NCBI RefSeq assembly: GCF_027244095.1
Contig: NC_069660.1
Location: 56,869,834 to 56,933,833 of the forward strand
Reading direction: 5' to 3'
Length of the DNA: 64,000 nt
Source: Hemicordylus capensis
Taxonomy: Eukaryota > Chordata > Lepidosauria > Squamata > Cordylidae
The position numbers were made by a program, and so were the translations under genes. Below the pieces are notes generated by a model that was given only the letters and a program-made list of their open reading frames with translations, did not search any database and was not told the origin of the DNA. Positions 53,623 to 63,568 of the stretch are shown here, in pieces (the first letter of the stretch is position 1; every line of letters begins with the position of its first letter).

Positions 53623-54609
53623 GGTATTTGGTATATTGGAGGCATTTTTCATCTTAATTGTTTCCAGAAGAAAAATTGCTCTGATAGGGCTTGCATTGCT
53701 TTGGACCCAATTATCTGGCCAAAGGAATGCACAACCCTATTGCCTGCCACACAAAAAAATTAGACTACTTTTGGACTCTAAAATCAGGGACTGCATGGAA
53801 AGAAAAAACTGTTACAGCACAATGCCTGGATATGTTAAGAACTCAATTTAAACATTGCAATTATCAAGAAATAATTTGCTCATAAATTATGCACATGAAA
53901 CAGATAAAGTAATGTAATAAGTATGAGTCTACCCAGCTTGCCAATTCCAGGCTGTCTAGGACAGAATTCCCATAATGGATAATCTAGGTTCATCATCCAA
54001 GGATGCATAAAATATTTAATATGAGGATGGAGGAAGTTTCTGGCAATTTACTACTAATTCCTCTTTAAGGTAATGTCTGAAGTTAAAGGTTAATAATTAA
54101 ACATATATTCCTATGCGATATGTAATATGCTATCTCATGACTTTTGTATCATGAGATATTTTAGACTTCAGGAACTGTTATCAACAATGTGTGAGCAAGC
54201 TTCAAGTTACAAAGACATGGATTTTACAAGTTTCATTGCGCACAAGTTTCATTACAATAAGAATAGTGCAAACTGTTGCAGAGAAATTGCTTATCCTCTA
54301 CAAAGTAATTGTACAGGAAGCAACTTTTACTGAGAAACAAGAATTTGATATTTATTACTAACTGAAACATAGGCTAAGAATAAACAGACTAGCAGTCTCT
54401 TATGCAGTGAGAGGGAGAACCTCTCAGTTTGAATTCAGTTCAGCAAGTGAGGAGGAGACAAACAAACATTGATTCCACCCGCAAGCCAGTACACAGACAC
54501 ATTCAAATATATACAAGCATGCCACACACAAAGAACTGAGACAATATCCATGGCAAAATCCCTAGATAAATATTTCTAAATAGGCGCTTCACACATGTAG
54601 AATTCGAGG

Positions 54610-54830
54610 GAAAGAGTTATGGTATGCAAGGACAAGGCAGTGGAGTGGAAACGGGAATATTAATAGTTTAATGAAATATGTACAGAGAAGCAAGTGTAGG
54701 CTGCCTTTCAGTGCTCTTGCTGCTGGCTATTTGTTAGCCCCGCCTCTACCCCAGGACTGGAATACAAGTCCCATTCAAAAGCTGGGCTGGATCAAAGAAT
54801 GGATTAACCAAAACAAAAACAAAAACCCAT
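54610..54830. repeat. Interspersed repeat, uninterrupted copy
   Basis: It matches 33722-33783 plus 34502-34680 (GGACAAGGCAGTGGAGTGG, TTTGTTAGCCCCGCCTCTAC, GGACTGGAATACAAGT, TGGATTAACCAAAA). It shows the sequence before Helitron insertion in the other copy. It could be an LTR or 3' UTR piece of the Copia-like family at 33.5 kb. Confidence 0.7.
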
Positions 54831-54959
54831 CACCCACACAATCTGAGGGTCGTGATTCCTAATACAGTATTACAAATGAAAAAATAATATTGCTATTCAG
54901 TATATCCACCCCTCTTCCTCCAAGTACCTCAATACAGTAAAAAGGTCCTTTCCTCAAAC

Positions 54960-55085
54960 TTATCTGCACAGCAAAGGTTACACTGAGGAAAATTGACTGG
55001 CCCAAGATCACCCAATTAACTTAATGGTTCAGAACCTGCTGCTCCCTGGCCCAGTGCTCTAATCACTACATCACACTGACTCCTT
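54960..55085 (-). repeat. tRNA-derived MIR-like SINE, diverged
   Basis: On the plus strand GACTGGCCCAAGATCACCCA and CTAATCACTACATCACACTG match the family at 34980-35166 in reverse orientation, here keeping the A-box end that is missing there. Confidence 0.6.
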
Positions 55086-55408
55086 AATGTAGCAAGAGGC
55101 TTCCCTAATTCTGCAGCATGTGCATTGTGGGGGTGGGGTTTAGCAATTCTCACTCATCATCTCTGCCTTCAGAAGTGTTCTGTGCAGTCTGAAAATATGT
55201 CCCTAAGGGACATATCTCAGGGAGATACTTTTGGAAGGTACAGAGCACTGCTTCTCCCCCATCACCCACACACTGCAGAAGTAGGAAAGCATCTGACTGT
55301 GTCCTTGTTTCCTTAGTTAGGATGTCAGCCAGTGTGATTAACATCAGTCTAGCTTGGCCCATCAAGGAGCCGTTAAGTGATGAGTTCCAAGAATGAAATG
55401 CAGGCCAG
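55086..55408. other. No feature seen
   Basis: A duplicated CCCTAAGGGACATATCTCAG-type palindrome (GTCCCTAAGGGAC at 55199-55211) is the only structure. No coding evidence. Confidence 0.35.
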
Positions 55409-55460
55409 AAACACATACACACACACACACACACACACAAACACACACTCTCTCTCTCTT
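55409..55460. repeat. (CA)n then (CT)n microsatellite
   Basis: About sixteen CA units with one interruption, followed by (CT)n. The 425 bp that follow (55461-55887) are AT-rich with no feature. Confidence 0.95.
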
Positions 55461-55887
55461 TTGGACTGAAAATACAGTTTTCCATTCCTTAATGATGCCA
55501 CCTCATTCCTCATTGACGCTGCTCCCTTAAGAACAGGATTTTAACTATTCTTTAAGAGGATAGGGAAGCTTTGGAATCACAAAACCAACTAGCATTTAGA
55601 CTTTCACCAAGTAGAGAGGAACAGACAAAAAATCTCTTAATATAAAGTGGTGCCTAATTTTGTTGCTTTGTTATATAATAAGCACAACACCAATAATTTA
55701 ATATTGCTACTTTTATTTTTAAACAGAAATGTGGCCTAAAAGTATCTTAAATATGCATGTACATATAATTAAGTACTTAAGTTGTGCAAAAAAGCATTAG
55801 TGGGGTGGAAGACAATTTGCCCCCAAAGGTTAATCACTTATCATATTTATTCTATATGTATACTGTGGAGCAAGGAGCAAGGTGCTA

Positions 55888-56904
55888 CAGGTTGAGTATC
55901 CCTTATCCGGACTGCTTGGGACCAGAAGTGTTCCGGATTTCGGACCTTTCTGGATTTTAGAATATTTGCGCAATGAGGCAAGGGCCTCGCGGAGCAGTTG
56001 CTGGCCGGGCCTGGTGGTGCATTGCAAGCCCGGGGGTGGCAGTGGTGGAGGCTGGCTGAGTGCCGCCCTTGTGCCTTAGGGCGGCTCCATCACACTTCCA
56101 CACCTCTTGAGCTCTCTCTGTTTGGGGAGAGTGGTCTGCAGTGGGCCGTGTTGGCTGACTGCACAAATGCCCAAGTCGGGCTTCTGGCGGCTGTGCCATT
56201 GGCGGTCAGGCAATTCTGTCCGATGGGGGCAGAGAGCGACAGCTGCAGTCAGAGGAGCCCCACTACCAGTGGAGGAGGAGGAGCCGCTGTGTGACATCTC
56301 TGTTGCCGGGGAAGAGGCGGGGAAAGAAGCAGAGCAGGGAGGAGGAGCCGCTGCTGCCACTGCTGCAGCCTGAGCAGTCACTACCCCCAGGACGGGAGGG
56401 AGCAGGCGAGCAAGGGCCTCGTGGAGCTGTTGCTGGCCGGGCCTGGCGGTGCATTGCAAGCCCTGGGGCAGCAGAGGAGGCTGGCTGCATGCCCCCCTCC
56501 CACCTTGGGGCAGCTCTATCGCACTTCCCTGCCTCTTGAGCTCTCTCTGTTTGGGGAGAGCGGTTTGCAGTGGGCCATGTTGGCCGGCCATGCAAATGCC
56601 CCAGTCAGGCTTCTGGCAGCTGGGCCCGGTGCAATTGCGCCCAGTGCAAAAAGTGGCTGCTCAAAGGCCCCAGTGAGGCTTTTTAAATGTTTTGCTTATC
56701 TGTTCCGATGCCAAAAGGCTGCCAATGCAGGGTCTGGTGATGCATGGCGCTGTTGCTGTCCGGATTTACAGACAAAACCCCTGTCACTACTACTAGAGAG
56801 CCTTCTGAAAGGCTTTGTTTTGCTTTTTGTTTTTGTTACAGCGTAGCGTCTGGATTTTGGAGCATTCCGGATTTTGGATGTCCGGATAAGGGATACTCAA
56901 CCTG
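55888..56904. mobile_element. Tigger/pogo-type element (family T1) with GC-rich duplicated core
   Basis: The ends CAGGTTGAGTATCCCTTATC and GATAAGGGATACTCAACCTG are perfect 20-bp inverted repeats between TA dinucleotides (55886-55887 and 56905-56906). The subterminal 80 bp match the 482-bp relative at 16581-17062, but the core is different: about 55977-56190 and 56403-56610 are GC-rich direct repeats (GGGCCTCG, TTGCTGGCCGGGCCTGG, GGTGCATTGCAAGCCC, CTTGAGCTCTCTCTGTTTGG). The overlapping frames of up to 171 codons on both strands are low-complexity and not transposase. Confidence 0.92.
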
Positions 56905-57330
56905 TAGTACAGGCTCCCACAATATTTTTCATTTAAGCATTATACTTTGAAGCCAATTAGGAGAAGTAGTCGAAGAGTGTTTAGCATACTAATGTTTCAC
57001 CTCATGGATTTATGTTGGGTCTGAGTGCATCAGCATGCACAGGTAAAATTTTATTCACATGGTGAATTGCACAACAATAAGGGAAGATAAACTAGAGGGA
57101 TATCTGAACAGATATTGTCTAAAGAAGAAGAAGGAAAGGAAAAACCACTTTACAGCCTCGATAACATACAGATTGTTACTCTGGCCTTTTGGGGGGCTAT
57201 CCTGGACTACAGACATCCATACTGAAAAGGAACAATGTACTAGAATCTGAACCAAATGAAGACAAATAAGTGGAAAATCACATTTTACTGTGTACTGTGA
57301 AAGACTTTAGCAGAGAGGCCATGGCTAACA

Positions 57331-57633
57331 TTGCTTGAAGAAAAAGGCCTAAAGCAAGAGACAGGCATGGCTTGGTACCATTTTAGCCAAAGAGTGCTTG
57401 AAGATGAGGCAGCTAATAAATCTTGGGCTTACAAGTCTTGGGATGTATGTGAGCAGGGACTGGAAGACCCATTTTCATTGGCGCCTTGTCAAGTTGGTAC
57501 CTTAATGAGGGAAGAAGAAGAATTACTAGGCTGGATGGCAGCAGTTAACTGGGGGACTAAACAAGCCCTGTCAAAAAATTGGGATTGGATTTTTGATGAG
57601 ATCCAAGTTGCCATGATAAACACAGAATATTAG
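57331..57633 (+). CDS. Unrecognised 100-codon open frame
   Basis: The frame begins MLEEKGLKQETGMAWYHF and includes SWDVCEQGLEDPFSLAP and NWDWIFDEIQVAM. It is rich in Trp, Glu and charged residues, with normal complexity unlike most spurious frames here. I do not recognise a family. There are no splice borders and no neighbouring domain; the 250 bp before it and 290 bp after it are featureless. It may be a remnant of a retroelement or chance. Reported only so it can be searched. Confidence 0.25.
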   Translation: MLEEKGLKQETGMAWYHFSQRVLEDEAANKSWAYKSWDVCEQGLEDPFSLAPCQVGTLMREEEELLGWMAAVNWGTKQALSKNWDWIFDEIQVAMINTEY

Positions 57634-57928
57634 ATTTCTAATAACTATGGAGATGACAAACCCTAAGAGCCAATGAGAATTCTGGGTGCTACAAGTGGAA
57701 GACAATCAAGAGTCTGAAAAGACAGACAAAGAGAAGTGTGGCTTCTGAGGTATTAAGTCAGCAAGAAAACAGGATAATTTTCTCCTTTTGTCCCCTTATA
57801 TTTCACCTTTCCCTTTTTGTACATTTCTCCTTTGTTTCTCTCCTTTTAAACATTCTCTCTCTACTCAAGATGCTTTATATCCCAGAAACTATTTTCTTTC
57901 TCTTCCCTTCTCACCTTCACAGAAATCA

Positions 57929-58215
57929 TCTCTCTCTATAATTCTCTAAGGCTAATGACTAATCCCGTGTGTGGCAGCTCTTGCAAGAGTTCGTGAGCAG
58001 AAGCACCTGATTGGGCAGTGGGGATTCCATATGCAGATAGGGGAGAGGAGCCTGTGGCACCATAGTGACTGGGCAGTGGGGATTCCATATGTAGATAGGG
58101 AGGAGGAGCCTGTGATGGTTATGGTCAGTTGGAATGCAACTGGTACTGGTTGTAAGATGTTCTTAATTGTACAGGAGAGGGATTTAGATAGATAGATAGA
58201 TAGATAGATAGTGGG
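57929..58215 (+). mobile_element. Helitron 5' end with short tandem duplication
   Basis: TCTCTCTATAATTCTC follows an A and leads into ACTAATCCCGTGTGTGGCAG, CTCTTGCAAGAGTTCGTGAG, matching the 5' end of the Helitron at 33785-34501 on its minus strand. A roughly 58-bp unit containing GGGCAGTGGGGATTCCATAT and GAGGAGCCTGTG is present twice (58011-58125). It runs into (GATA)n at 58185-58213. No 3' hairpin plus CTAG was found, so the right end is lost or diverged. Confidence 0.75.
58185..58213. repeat. (GATA)n microsatellite
   Basis: About seven GATA units at the edge of the Helitron remnant. Confidence 0.95.
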
Positions 58216-58289
58216 CATGGGTCTGCGAAGAAAGGGGTCATGAGGGAGGAAAGAGCCCTTTCAGGAGAAGGAGGCTGCTGTTGTATTTA

Positions 58290-59412
58290 TTAGATGAATG
58301 ACCCTGCAAGCAAGGGCTTCACGGAAGGCACATACAGATCAAGTTACTCTTACTGCACAGAGAGGTTCTCTGGCTATCCAGAGATTTTTCTATTCTAAAG
58401 GAGGTGAGATCATTTCGGCCGCCTTGAAATTATTTGCGGCCAAAGTTAGGAGCCAGCTATTATTTGGGGCGCAACTTGGTCCTTTTCCTTCATACAAGTC
58501 TATGGATGTGGTTCAAAATGACTTCCTTAGGGCTCTACTTAGAGTACCTAGATGTGTCCCCAATGCATTATTAAGGTTTGAGTTGGGTGTTCTGAAGATC
58601 GAGGTCTGGGCCTGGTTGTCTATTCTGACCTATTGGCTTAAAGTCAGATCCCCCCCCCCCCCCGGAGGATGGATTTCTCTTATCTTGGCTGATGTATTCC
58701 AGCCCACTTGGGACCAGGCTATCCAGGACAAAATTGTGTCCTAGGGTCTGTCTGTAGACTACCTGGTCCTGTTAAGTCACAACCAGGCCAGGCAGATCCT
58801 GAAACAAAGACTCTTGGACTTCAAAATCCAACAAGAACTTTCCCGAATCCCTGATTGTACTAAAAGGAGGCTGGGTCTGAGCAGTTCTAGTTGGGGCCCT
58901 GCTGCTTATTTGAATGCCTTGAGCCTGACGTGCTATCAGAGGGCCTTTTTCAGAGCAAGACTTGATATGTTACCTTCAGCGGTGCTCTCAGGGAGGTTTC
59001 TGAGAATTCCTAGAGAGGATAGATTATGCCCATGTGGTATGGGGGAAGTCGAATCCATCCAACATGTTTTGTTGTGCTGTCCATTATATAGAAATTTAAG
59101 ATGTTCCTTACTTACTCTTCTTCTGACACCCTTCCCAGGTTGCTCTGCAGATTTTTATGTTTCCTATCTTCTTGCAGATAGAACTTTAGATGTCACCTTT
59201 AAGGTGGCTAAATTCTGTTCTATTGCAGTACTGTTGCGGCAGCGAGCTTTTCCTTGATTAATTTTAAAATTTTATTGATCATTTGTTTGTGGATATTCAT
59301 CTATATATTTAAATATTTTATTCCCTTATTGTATTTTTCTATGCTATGAGATGTTTTGTTTATGTTATGTTATGCTGACCTTGGGTTGCAAATAAAGAAC
59401 TTTGACTTTGAT
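58290..59412 (+). mobile_element. Non-LTR retrotransposon 3' part (possibly Vingi/I-group)
   Basis: Two frames, 58298-58744 and 58814-59257, encode the region after the reverse transcriptase core. The first has VRSQLLFGAQLGPFPSY-type sequence, then VVQNDFLRALLRVPRCVPNA and LRFELGVLKIEVWAW. The second has YQRAFFRARLDMLPSAVL and a C-terminal zinc-binding motif CPCGMGEVESIQHVLLCCP. The 3' end is TTGGGTTGCAAATAAAGAAC and TTTGACTTTGATGA. A stop at 58741 separates the two frames. The RT catalytic core is absent. The cysteine motif fits I/Vingi/R1-type ORF2 C-termini better than CR1 or L2. Confidence 0.75.
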
Positions 59413-60069
59413 GAGGAAACAATATGAACAAGATCTGTTAACTCAGGAGGGAAGAGAGAGTGAGAGAGAAAGAAAGAAAAAAAGGGAGGGGAAGAAAGAG
59501 GAGAAGAGCGAGCGGAGGAGAGTGGAAGAGAGAGAAAAAAGGGAGGGGAAGAGAGAAAGAAGGAAGGGTGAGGGACGGGCCCGAGCCTGTCAGCAGCCTG
59601 AGAGGAACGAGCAGCCTCGGCGGCAGTGGCAGTAAGGAAGGACCCAGACAACCACTGCTGCTGTTTGGAGCTACCGAGGTCATTGGTGGAGGCAGGCAGG
59701 CAAGGGATGGGCCTGGGCCTGGTAGCAACCTGAGGGGAACAAGCTGCCATGGCTGTGGCAGCCATGAGGAAGGGCCCGGTCAACCGCTGCTGCTGCTGCT
59801 CCTGTGGGGAGGAGCAGGAGCAGGGCTCGGGTGAGGGTAGGGAGTCTCTTGAGATAAGGGTCTGCAGCTTAGCCAATAGACATCAGCAACACTGCAGCCG
59901 CAACCAAGAGGGATGAGGGAGATGGAGTAAAGGGATGGAGGGATGACCAAGAGGGGTGATGGGGATGGAAGCAATGGGGTGGAGGAACAGGAGTGCAGCT
60001 CAGGTGAGGGTGGAGACAGAGATCTCTGAGGTGAAGGGGGCTGTGGCAGGGGGTGAGGAGAGCAATCAA
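59413..60069. repeat. Purine-rich, GC-rich stretch with direct duplications
   Basis: 59447-59575 is almost pure purine (GAGAGAAAGAAAG, GGGAGGGGAAGA). Two related units of about 130 bp follow (59577-59704 and 59705-59815; AGCAGCCTGAGAGGAAC and AGCAACCTGAGGGGAAC). A GAGCAGG(A)GCTCGGGTGAGGG-type module also recurs at about 59812 and 59984. It resembles a LINE 5' UTR or promoter VNTR, but I cannot assign it. Frames across it are low-complexity. Confidence 0.55.
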
Positions 60070-61166
60070 GTACTAGCATGCAGATACTCTGCATGGGTTA
60101 AGCTAGTTCTTATTAAATCTCAAGTATGCTCTCCTCTTCTAAGCATATATGCTTTGTCTATGCAATTTATATTCTTATATACAGTACTCACCTATCCATT
60201 GAGTAGCTAATTCTTTGTTTAGTTTGTTCTGATTTCCTTTGGAGAAGCCTGAGCACACCTCAAGCTGCCAGAAGGGTAAATAATATGATTGCTCTAAGGG
60301 GTATAGGTTAAGGGGCTTAGATCAATTTAGTATAGAAAAGGGTTAGGGGACATTGGGATGGACTTTATTATTTACAATATCACTCTTAATAGTAGCTTCA
60401 AATGCCACATATTTTATGCTTCTTAGAATGTTATAGTTTGCTTATGCTTATATTTTTATGTAACATTTGAAATTCATTTATCATTTTGTGTATCTTTTGC
60501 TATACATTTACCATTCTATATGCCTCAGGTCTTTGAATACTTTTTTTAAGCTTTAAAAGGTGTGGCCACAGGGTTTTGGTCTTGATCATATGAAAAGCCA
60601 ACTGAGGCAATAAAAGGACTGATCTTTCACAGATTACTGTATGATAATGGAAAAGTAACAGGATGATGTAGATTTCTGTATATCATACCATAGTAACCCT
60701 ACATGGTACATATTCATTAAACAGCAAGATATACTGAATGCGTTCAAGATTATCCCCATGAGGCAATGAAGAACTGGATGTGCATTCTGTGTGCTTTCAA
60801 AGTATGAAGAATTCTGCCCTTCTACACATACATTTTAGTTGATGAAAAGATGCACAAGTTGTCTCCCAGCAGCCACATGTTACAGCATGTGTAGTATCTC
60901 ATGCATGACAGTCTGAGGAGGCAGTATGAGCCCTTCCTGAAGAAAGCATTCTAGGGTCAAGATTAAGATGCTCCATATCAGAGAGATGGAGATCCAAGAC
61001 AGAAAGTGATTGATGTTTCAAGACATGTTCATCATCAAGCTAACATGCCTGATCAGGCAAAAACGTCCATCTAATCCAGCTCTCTGTCAGCATTGTTTCC
61101 TAACACTGACAGAAGTCTCACAAAGCTGATCTGGAGGCATGTAAGGTGGCCACTTTGGTGAATTTA
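60070..61166. other. No gene or repeat recognised
   Basis: About 1.1 kb, AT-rich, with no inverted termini. A degenerate CR1- or SINE-like phrase (CGTCCATCTAATCCAGCTCT) occurs at 61065-61085. Confidence 0.4.
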
Positions 61167-61174
61167 AGCAGGGC

Positions 61175-61943
61175 CAGGGGCACACCTAGGTAATTTTGGT
61201 GCCAGGACCAGAAGGGTTTCGGAGCCCAGCCCCCCCGCCGAGTTGAAATTAAAAAGTCATTTTTTAAAAAAAAAAAAAAGTTAAGCTTGCATTTTTTAAA
61301 AAACTGTGGCACCAAAAGGTCCAGTGGGGTCTCTTGCCACCACCCCACTCCGCCACTGTTCCGTGGTGCTGAAAACATCAAGAATTATAGCTGCATCTTG
61401 TGTGTACCCAGGGGGTGGTGTGTGTGTGGGGGGGTGGCTGAGCCAAGCAGGCCTCCCCCAACCCCATGGTGGCAGGGCCTCAGCAGGCAGAGTGGGAGCG
61501 GCTGCTGGGCTTCTCTGTTCGGCCCAGCGACCCTTGAAAATTGCAAGGAAGGTCTGGCTGGCGTGCCTGCTCAGTTAGAATAGAGTGTTACAAGCCTGTT
61601 TACAACACTCTATTCTAACTGCAGGTGCACTGGCCAGAACTTCCTCACAGTTTTCAAGGGCCACTGGGCCGAACAGTCGAGCCCAGCAGCCACTCCCACT
61701 CTGCCCGCCAACACCACCACGGGGGTGAGAGAGGCCTGCTCAACTCACCCCCACACCACCACACCCCAGCTGCGCACATGGCATGGCTATCATGCTTGAA
61801 GTTTTCGGCCCTGTGGAATCAGCACCACAGAGCAGCGGCAGGGTGGGGTGGTAGCAGGAGGCCCCCCCTGGGCTTTTGGAGCCCCCCCAGTCTTGGAGGC
61901 CATGGACTGGGTCCCCAAGGTCTGGGGGGTAAGAGCACCTCTG
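61175..61943. mobile_element. Palindromic hAT element (family A, 769 bp)
   Basis: The ends CAGGGGCACACCTAGG and GGTAAGAGCACCTCTG match family A. The flanks AGCAGGGC (61167-61174) and AGTAAGGC (61944-61951) match at 6 of 8. Unlike other family A members the core is one large inverted repeat: about 61310-61580 returns at about 61605-61890, and the innermost CAGTTAGAATAGAGTGTT and AACACTCTATTCTAACTG are perfect around an 18-nt loop at about 61581-61598. The frames at 61287-61948 are by-products of the palindrome. Confidence 0.88.
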
Positions 61944-61951
61944 AGTAAGGC

Positions 61952-62784
61952 TGGGTCTAGCCAGAAGGGTTGTGTTGGGTTTTTTGATTATTTAGTAAAG
62001 TGCCAAAAGAAGCTACCCACTCCAGTTACAAAGTAGAGTGCCGAGTTTAGTTGTTGCAGTCATTTAAAGAACATCAGGAAGATTGTTGTACAATCTAAAC
62101 TAAATAGGCTTATTGATGAAGTACATTTGAGTTACGAAAGACTTAGTCCTGTCTATCAGCTACATAATGAATAGGTAGGGAGAGAGAGAGATGTTTCCAT
62201 TTACTCTCTAAGAGGAAAGGAAGAGGACTGACTCACTACAGGAAGTACCTGAGGACTCAAGGCAGGGGTCATAGAGCAGAGGCAAGCAGGGACAGGTAAG
62301 GAGACCATCACTAGCTTCCTCTGCTCCCAATGCCCCTAGTGGTCATTAGGATAGTTGGTGCAAAGGTCAATGTGCTGGAACTCCATATCCAACAGGTTGT
62401 GCATGGCCACAGATTCTGGATTGGATCCAAATCTGATCTGGGACTACATACATCAGTTTTAGGTCCTTTGGGCCCTTCAGAATACTGGTCTTGGAGTCAG
62501 TATCAAATTAATTTTCTTCTAGAATTCTGATTTGGGGGAGGGGGGATCCACATTGAAATCTATGGGAAAAGGTTTTTTAAAATGCGCCCCCCCCCAGGCT
62601 AGACAGAGAGCTTTGAAAGTTGGCACAGAAGTAAGGAAGGAGGCAGGACTCTGTGTATTTAATTATAAGTGAGTCTGACCTTCTGTTGCTTTTAATTAAT
62701 TAATGTAAACCCAGAAATTGTACTCACATTCAAGAACTGTAGAGTAAAGTGATGTCACATCCAAGAATTGCAGGGAAAGTGATG
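61952..62784. other. No gene or repeat recognised
   Basis: About 830 bp, including a short GA run near 62178-62190 and a C run at 62586-62595. No domain-bearing frame. Confidence 0.4.
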
Positions 62785-62786
62785 TA

Positions 62787-63566
62787 CAGGTGAAACTCGG
62801 AAAATTAGAATATTGTGCAAAAGTCCATTAATTTCAGTAATGCAAATTAAAAGGTGAAACTGATATATGAGACAGACGTATTACATGCAAAGCAAGATAA
62901 GTCAAGCCTTAATTTGTTATAATTGTGATGATCATGGTGTACAGCTCATGAAAACCCCAAATCCACAATCTCAGAAAATTAGAATATTACATGGAACCAA
63001 GAAGACAAGGATTGAAGAATAGAACAATATCGGACCTCTGAAAAGTATACACATGCATATGTATTCAGTACTTGGTTTGGGCCCCTTTTGCAGCAATTAC
63101 TGCCTTAATGCGGCGTGGCATGGATGCTATCAGCCTGTGGCACTGATGAGGTATTATGGAAGACCAGGATGCTTCATTAGCGGCCTTCAGCAATTCTGCA
63201 TTGTTTGGTCTCATGTCTCTCATCCTTCTCTTGGCAATGCCCCATAGATTCTCTATGGGGTCAGGTCAGGCGAGTTTGCTGGCCAATCAAGCACAGTACA
63301 CTGTATACTTTTCAGAGGTCCAATATTGTTCTATTCTTCAATCCTTGTCTTATTGGTTCCATGTCATATTCTAATTTTCTGAGATTGTGGATTTGGGGTT
63401 TTCATGAGCTGTACGCCATGATCATCACAATTATAACAAATTAAGGCTTGACTTATCTCGCTTTGCATGTAATGCGTCTGTCTCATATATCAGTTTCACC
63501 TTTTAATTTGCATTACTGAAATTAATGGACTTTTGCACGATATTCTAATTTTCCGAGTTTCACCTG
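62787..63566 (-). mobile_element. Tc1/mariner element with 264-bp inverted ends, internally deleted
   Basis: The ends CAGGTGAAACTCGGAAAATT and AATTTTCCGAGTTTCACCTG are perfect at the tips and lie between TA dinucleotides (62785-62786 and 63567-63568). The inverted arms run 62787-63050 and 63303-63566 with few mismatches, which suggests a fairly recent copy. Between them, on the minus strand (about 63298-63060), is the end of a Tc1-type transposase: LDWPANSPDLTP, a one-base shift, then PIENLWGIAKRRMRDM, with the catalytic third acidic residue in IENLWG. The N-terminal DNA-binding part and first two catalytic aspartates are gone. Confidence 0.93.
63060..63298 (-). pseudogene. Tc1/mariner transposase C-terminal remnant
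   Basis: About 75 residues corresponding to the end of the DDE domain. The DWPANSPDL motif and the IENLWG glutamate are recognisable, followed by SMPRRIKAVIAAKGAQTKY, a normal Tc1 C-terminus. A single-base frameshift lies between TP and IEN near 63258. It cannot be active because two of the three catalytic residues and the helix-turn-helix domains are missing. Confidence 0.9.
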
Positions 63567-63568
63567 TA

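Noticed and set aside
56076-56591. 171-codon minus-strand frame
   Set aside because: It lies in the GC-rich duplicated core of a Tigger-like element. The translation is Ala/Pro/Gln-rich without a domain, and the opposite strand is equally open.
59370-59876. 168-codon Ser/Pro/Gln-rich minus-strand frame
   Set aside because: It is antisense to a purine-rich, duplicated tract. It is low-complexity and has no exon borders.
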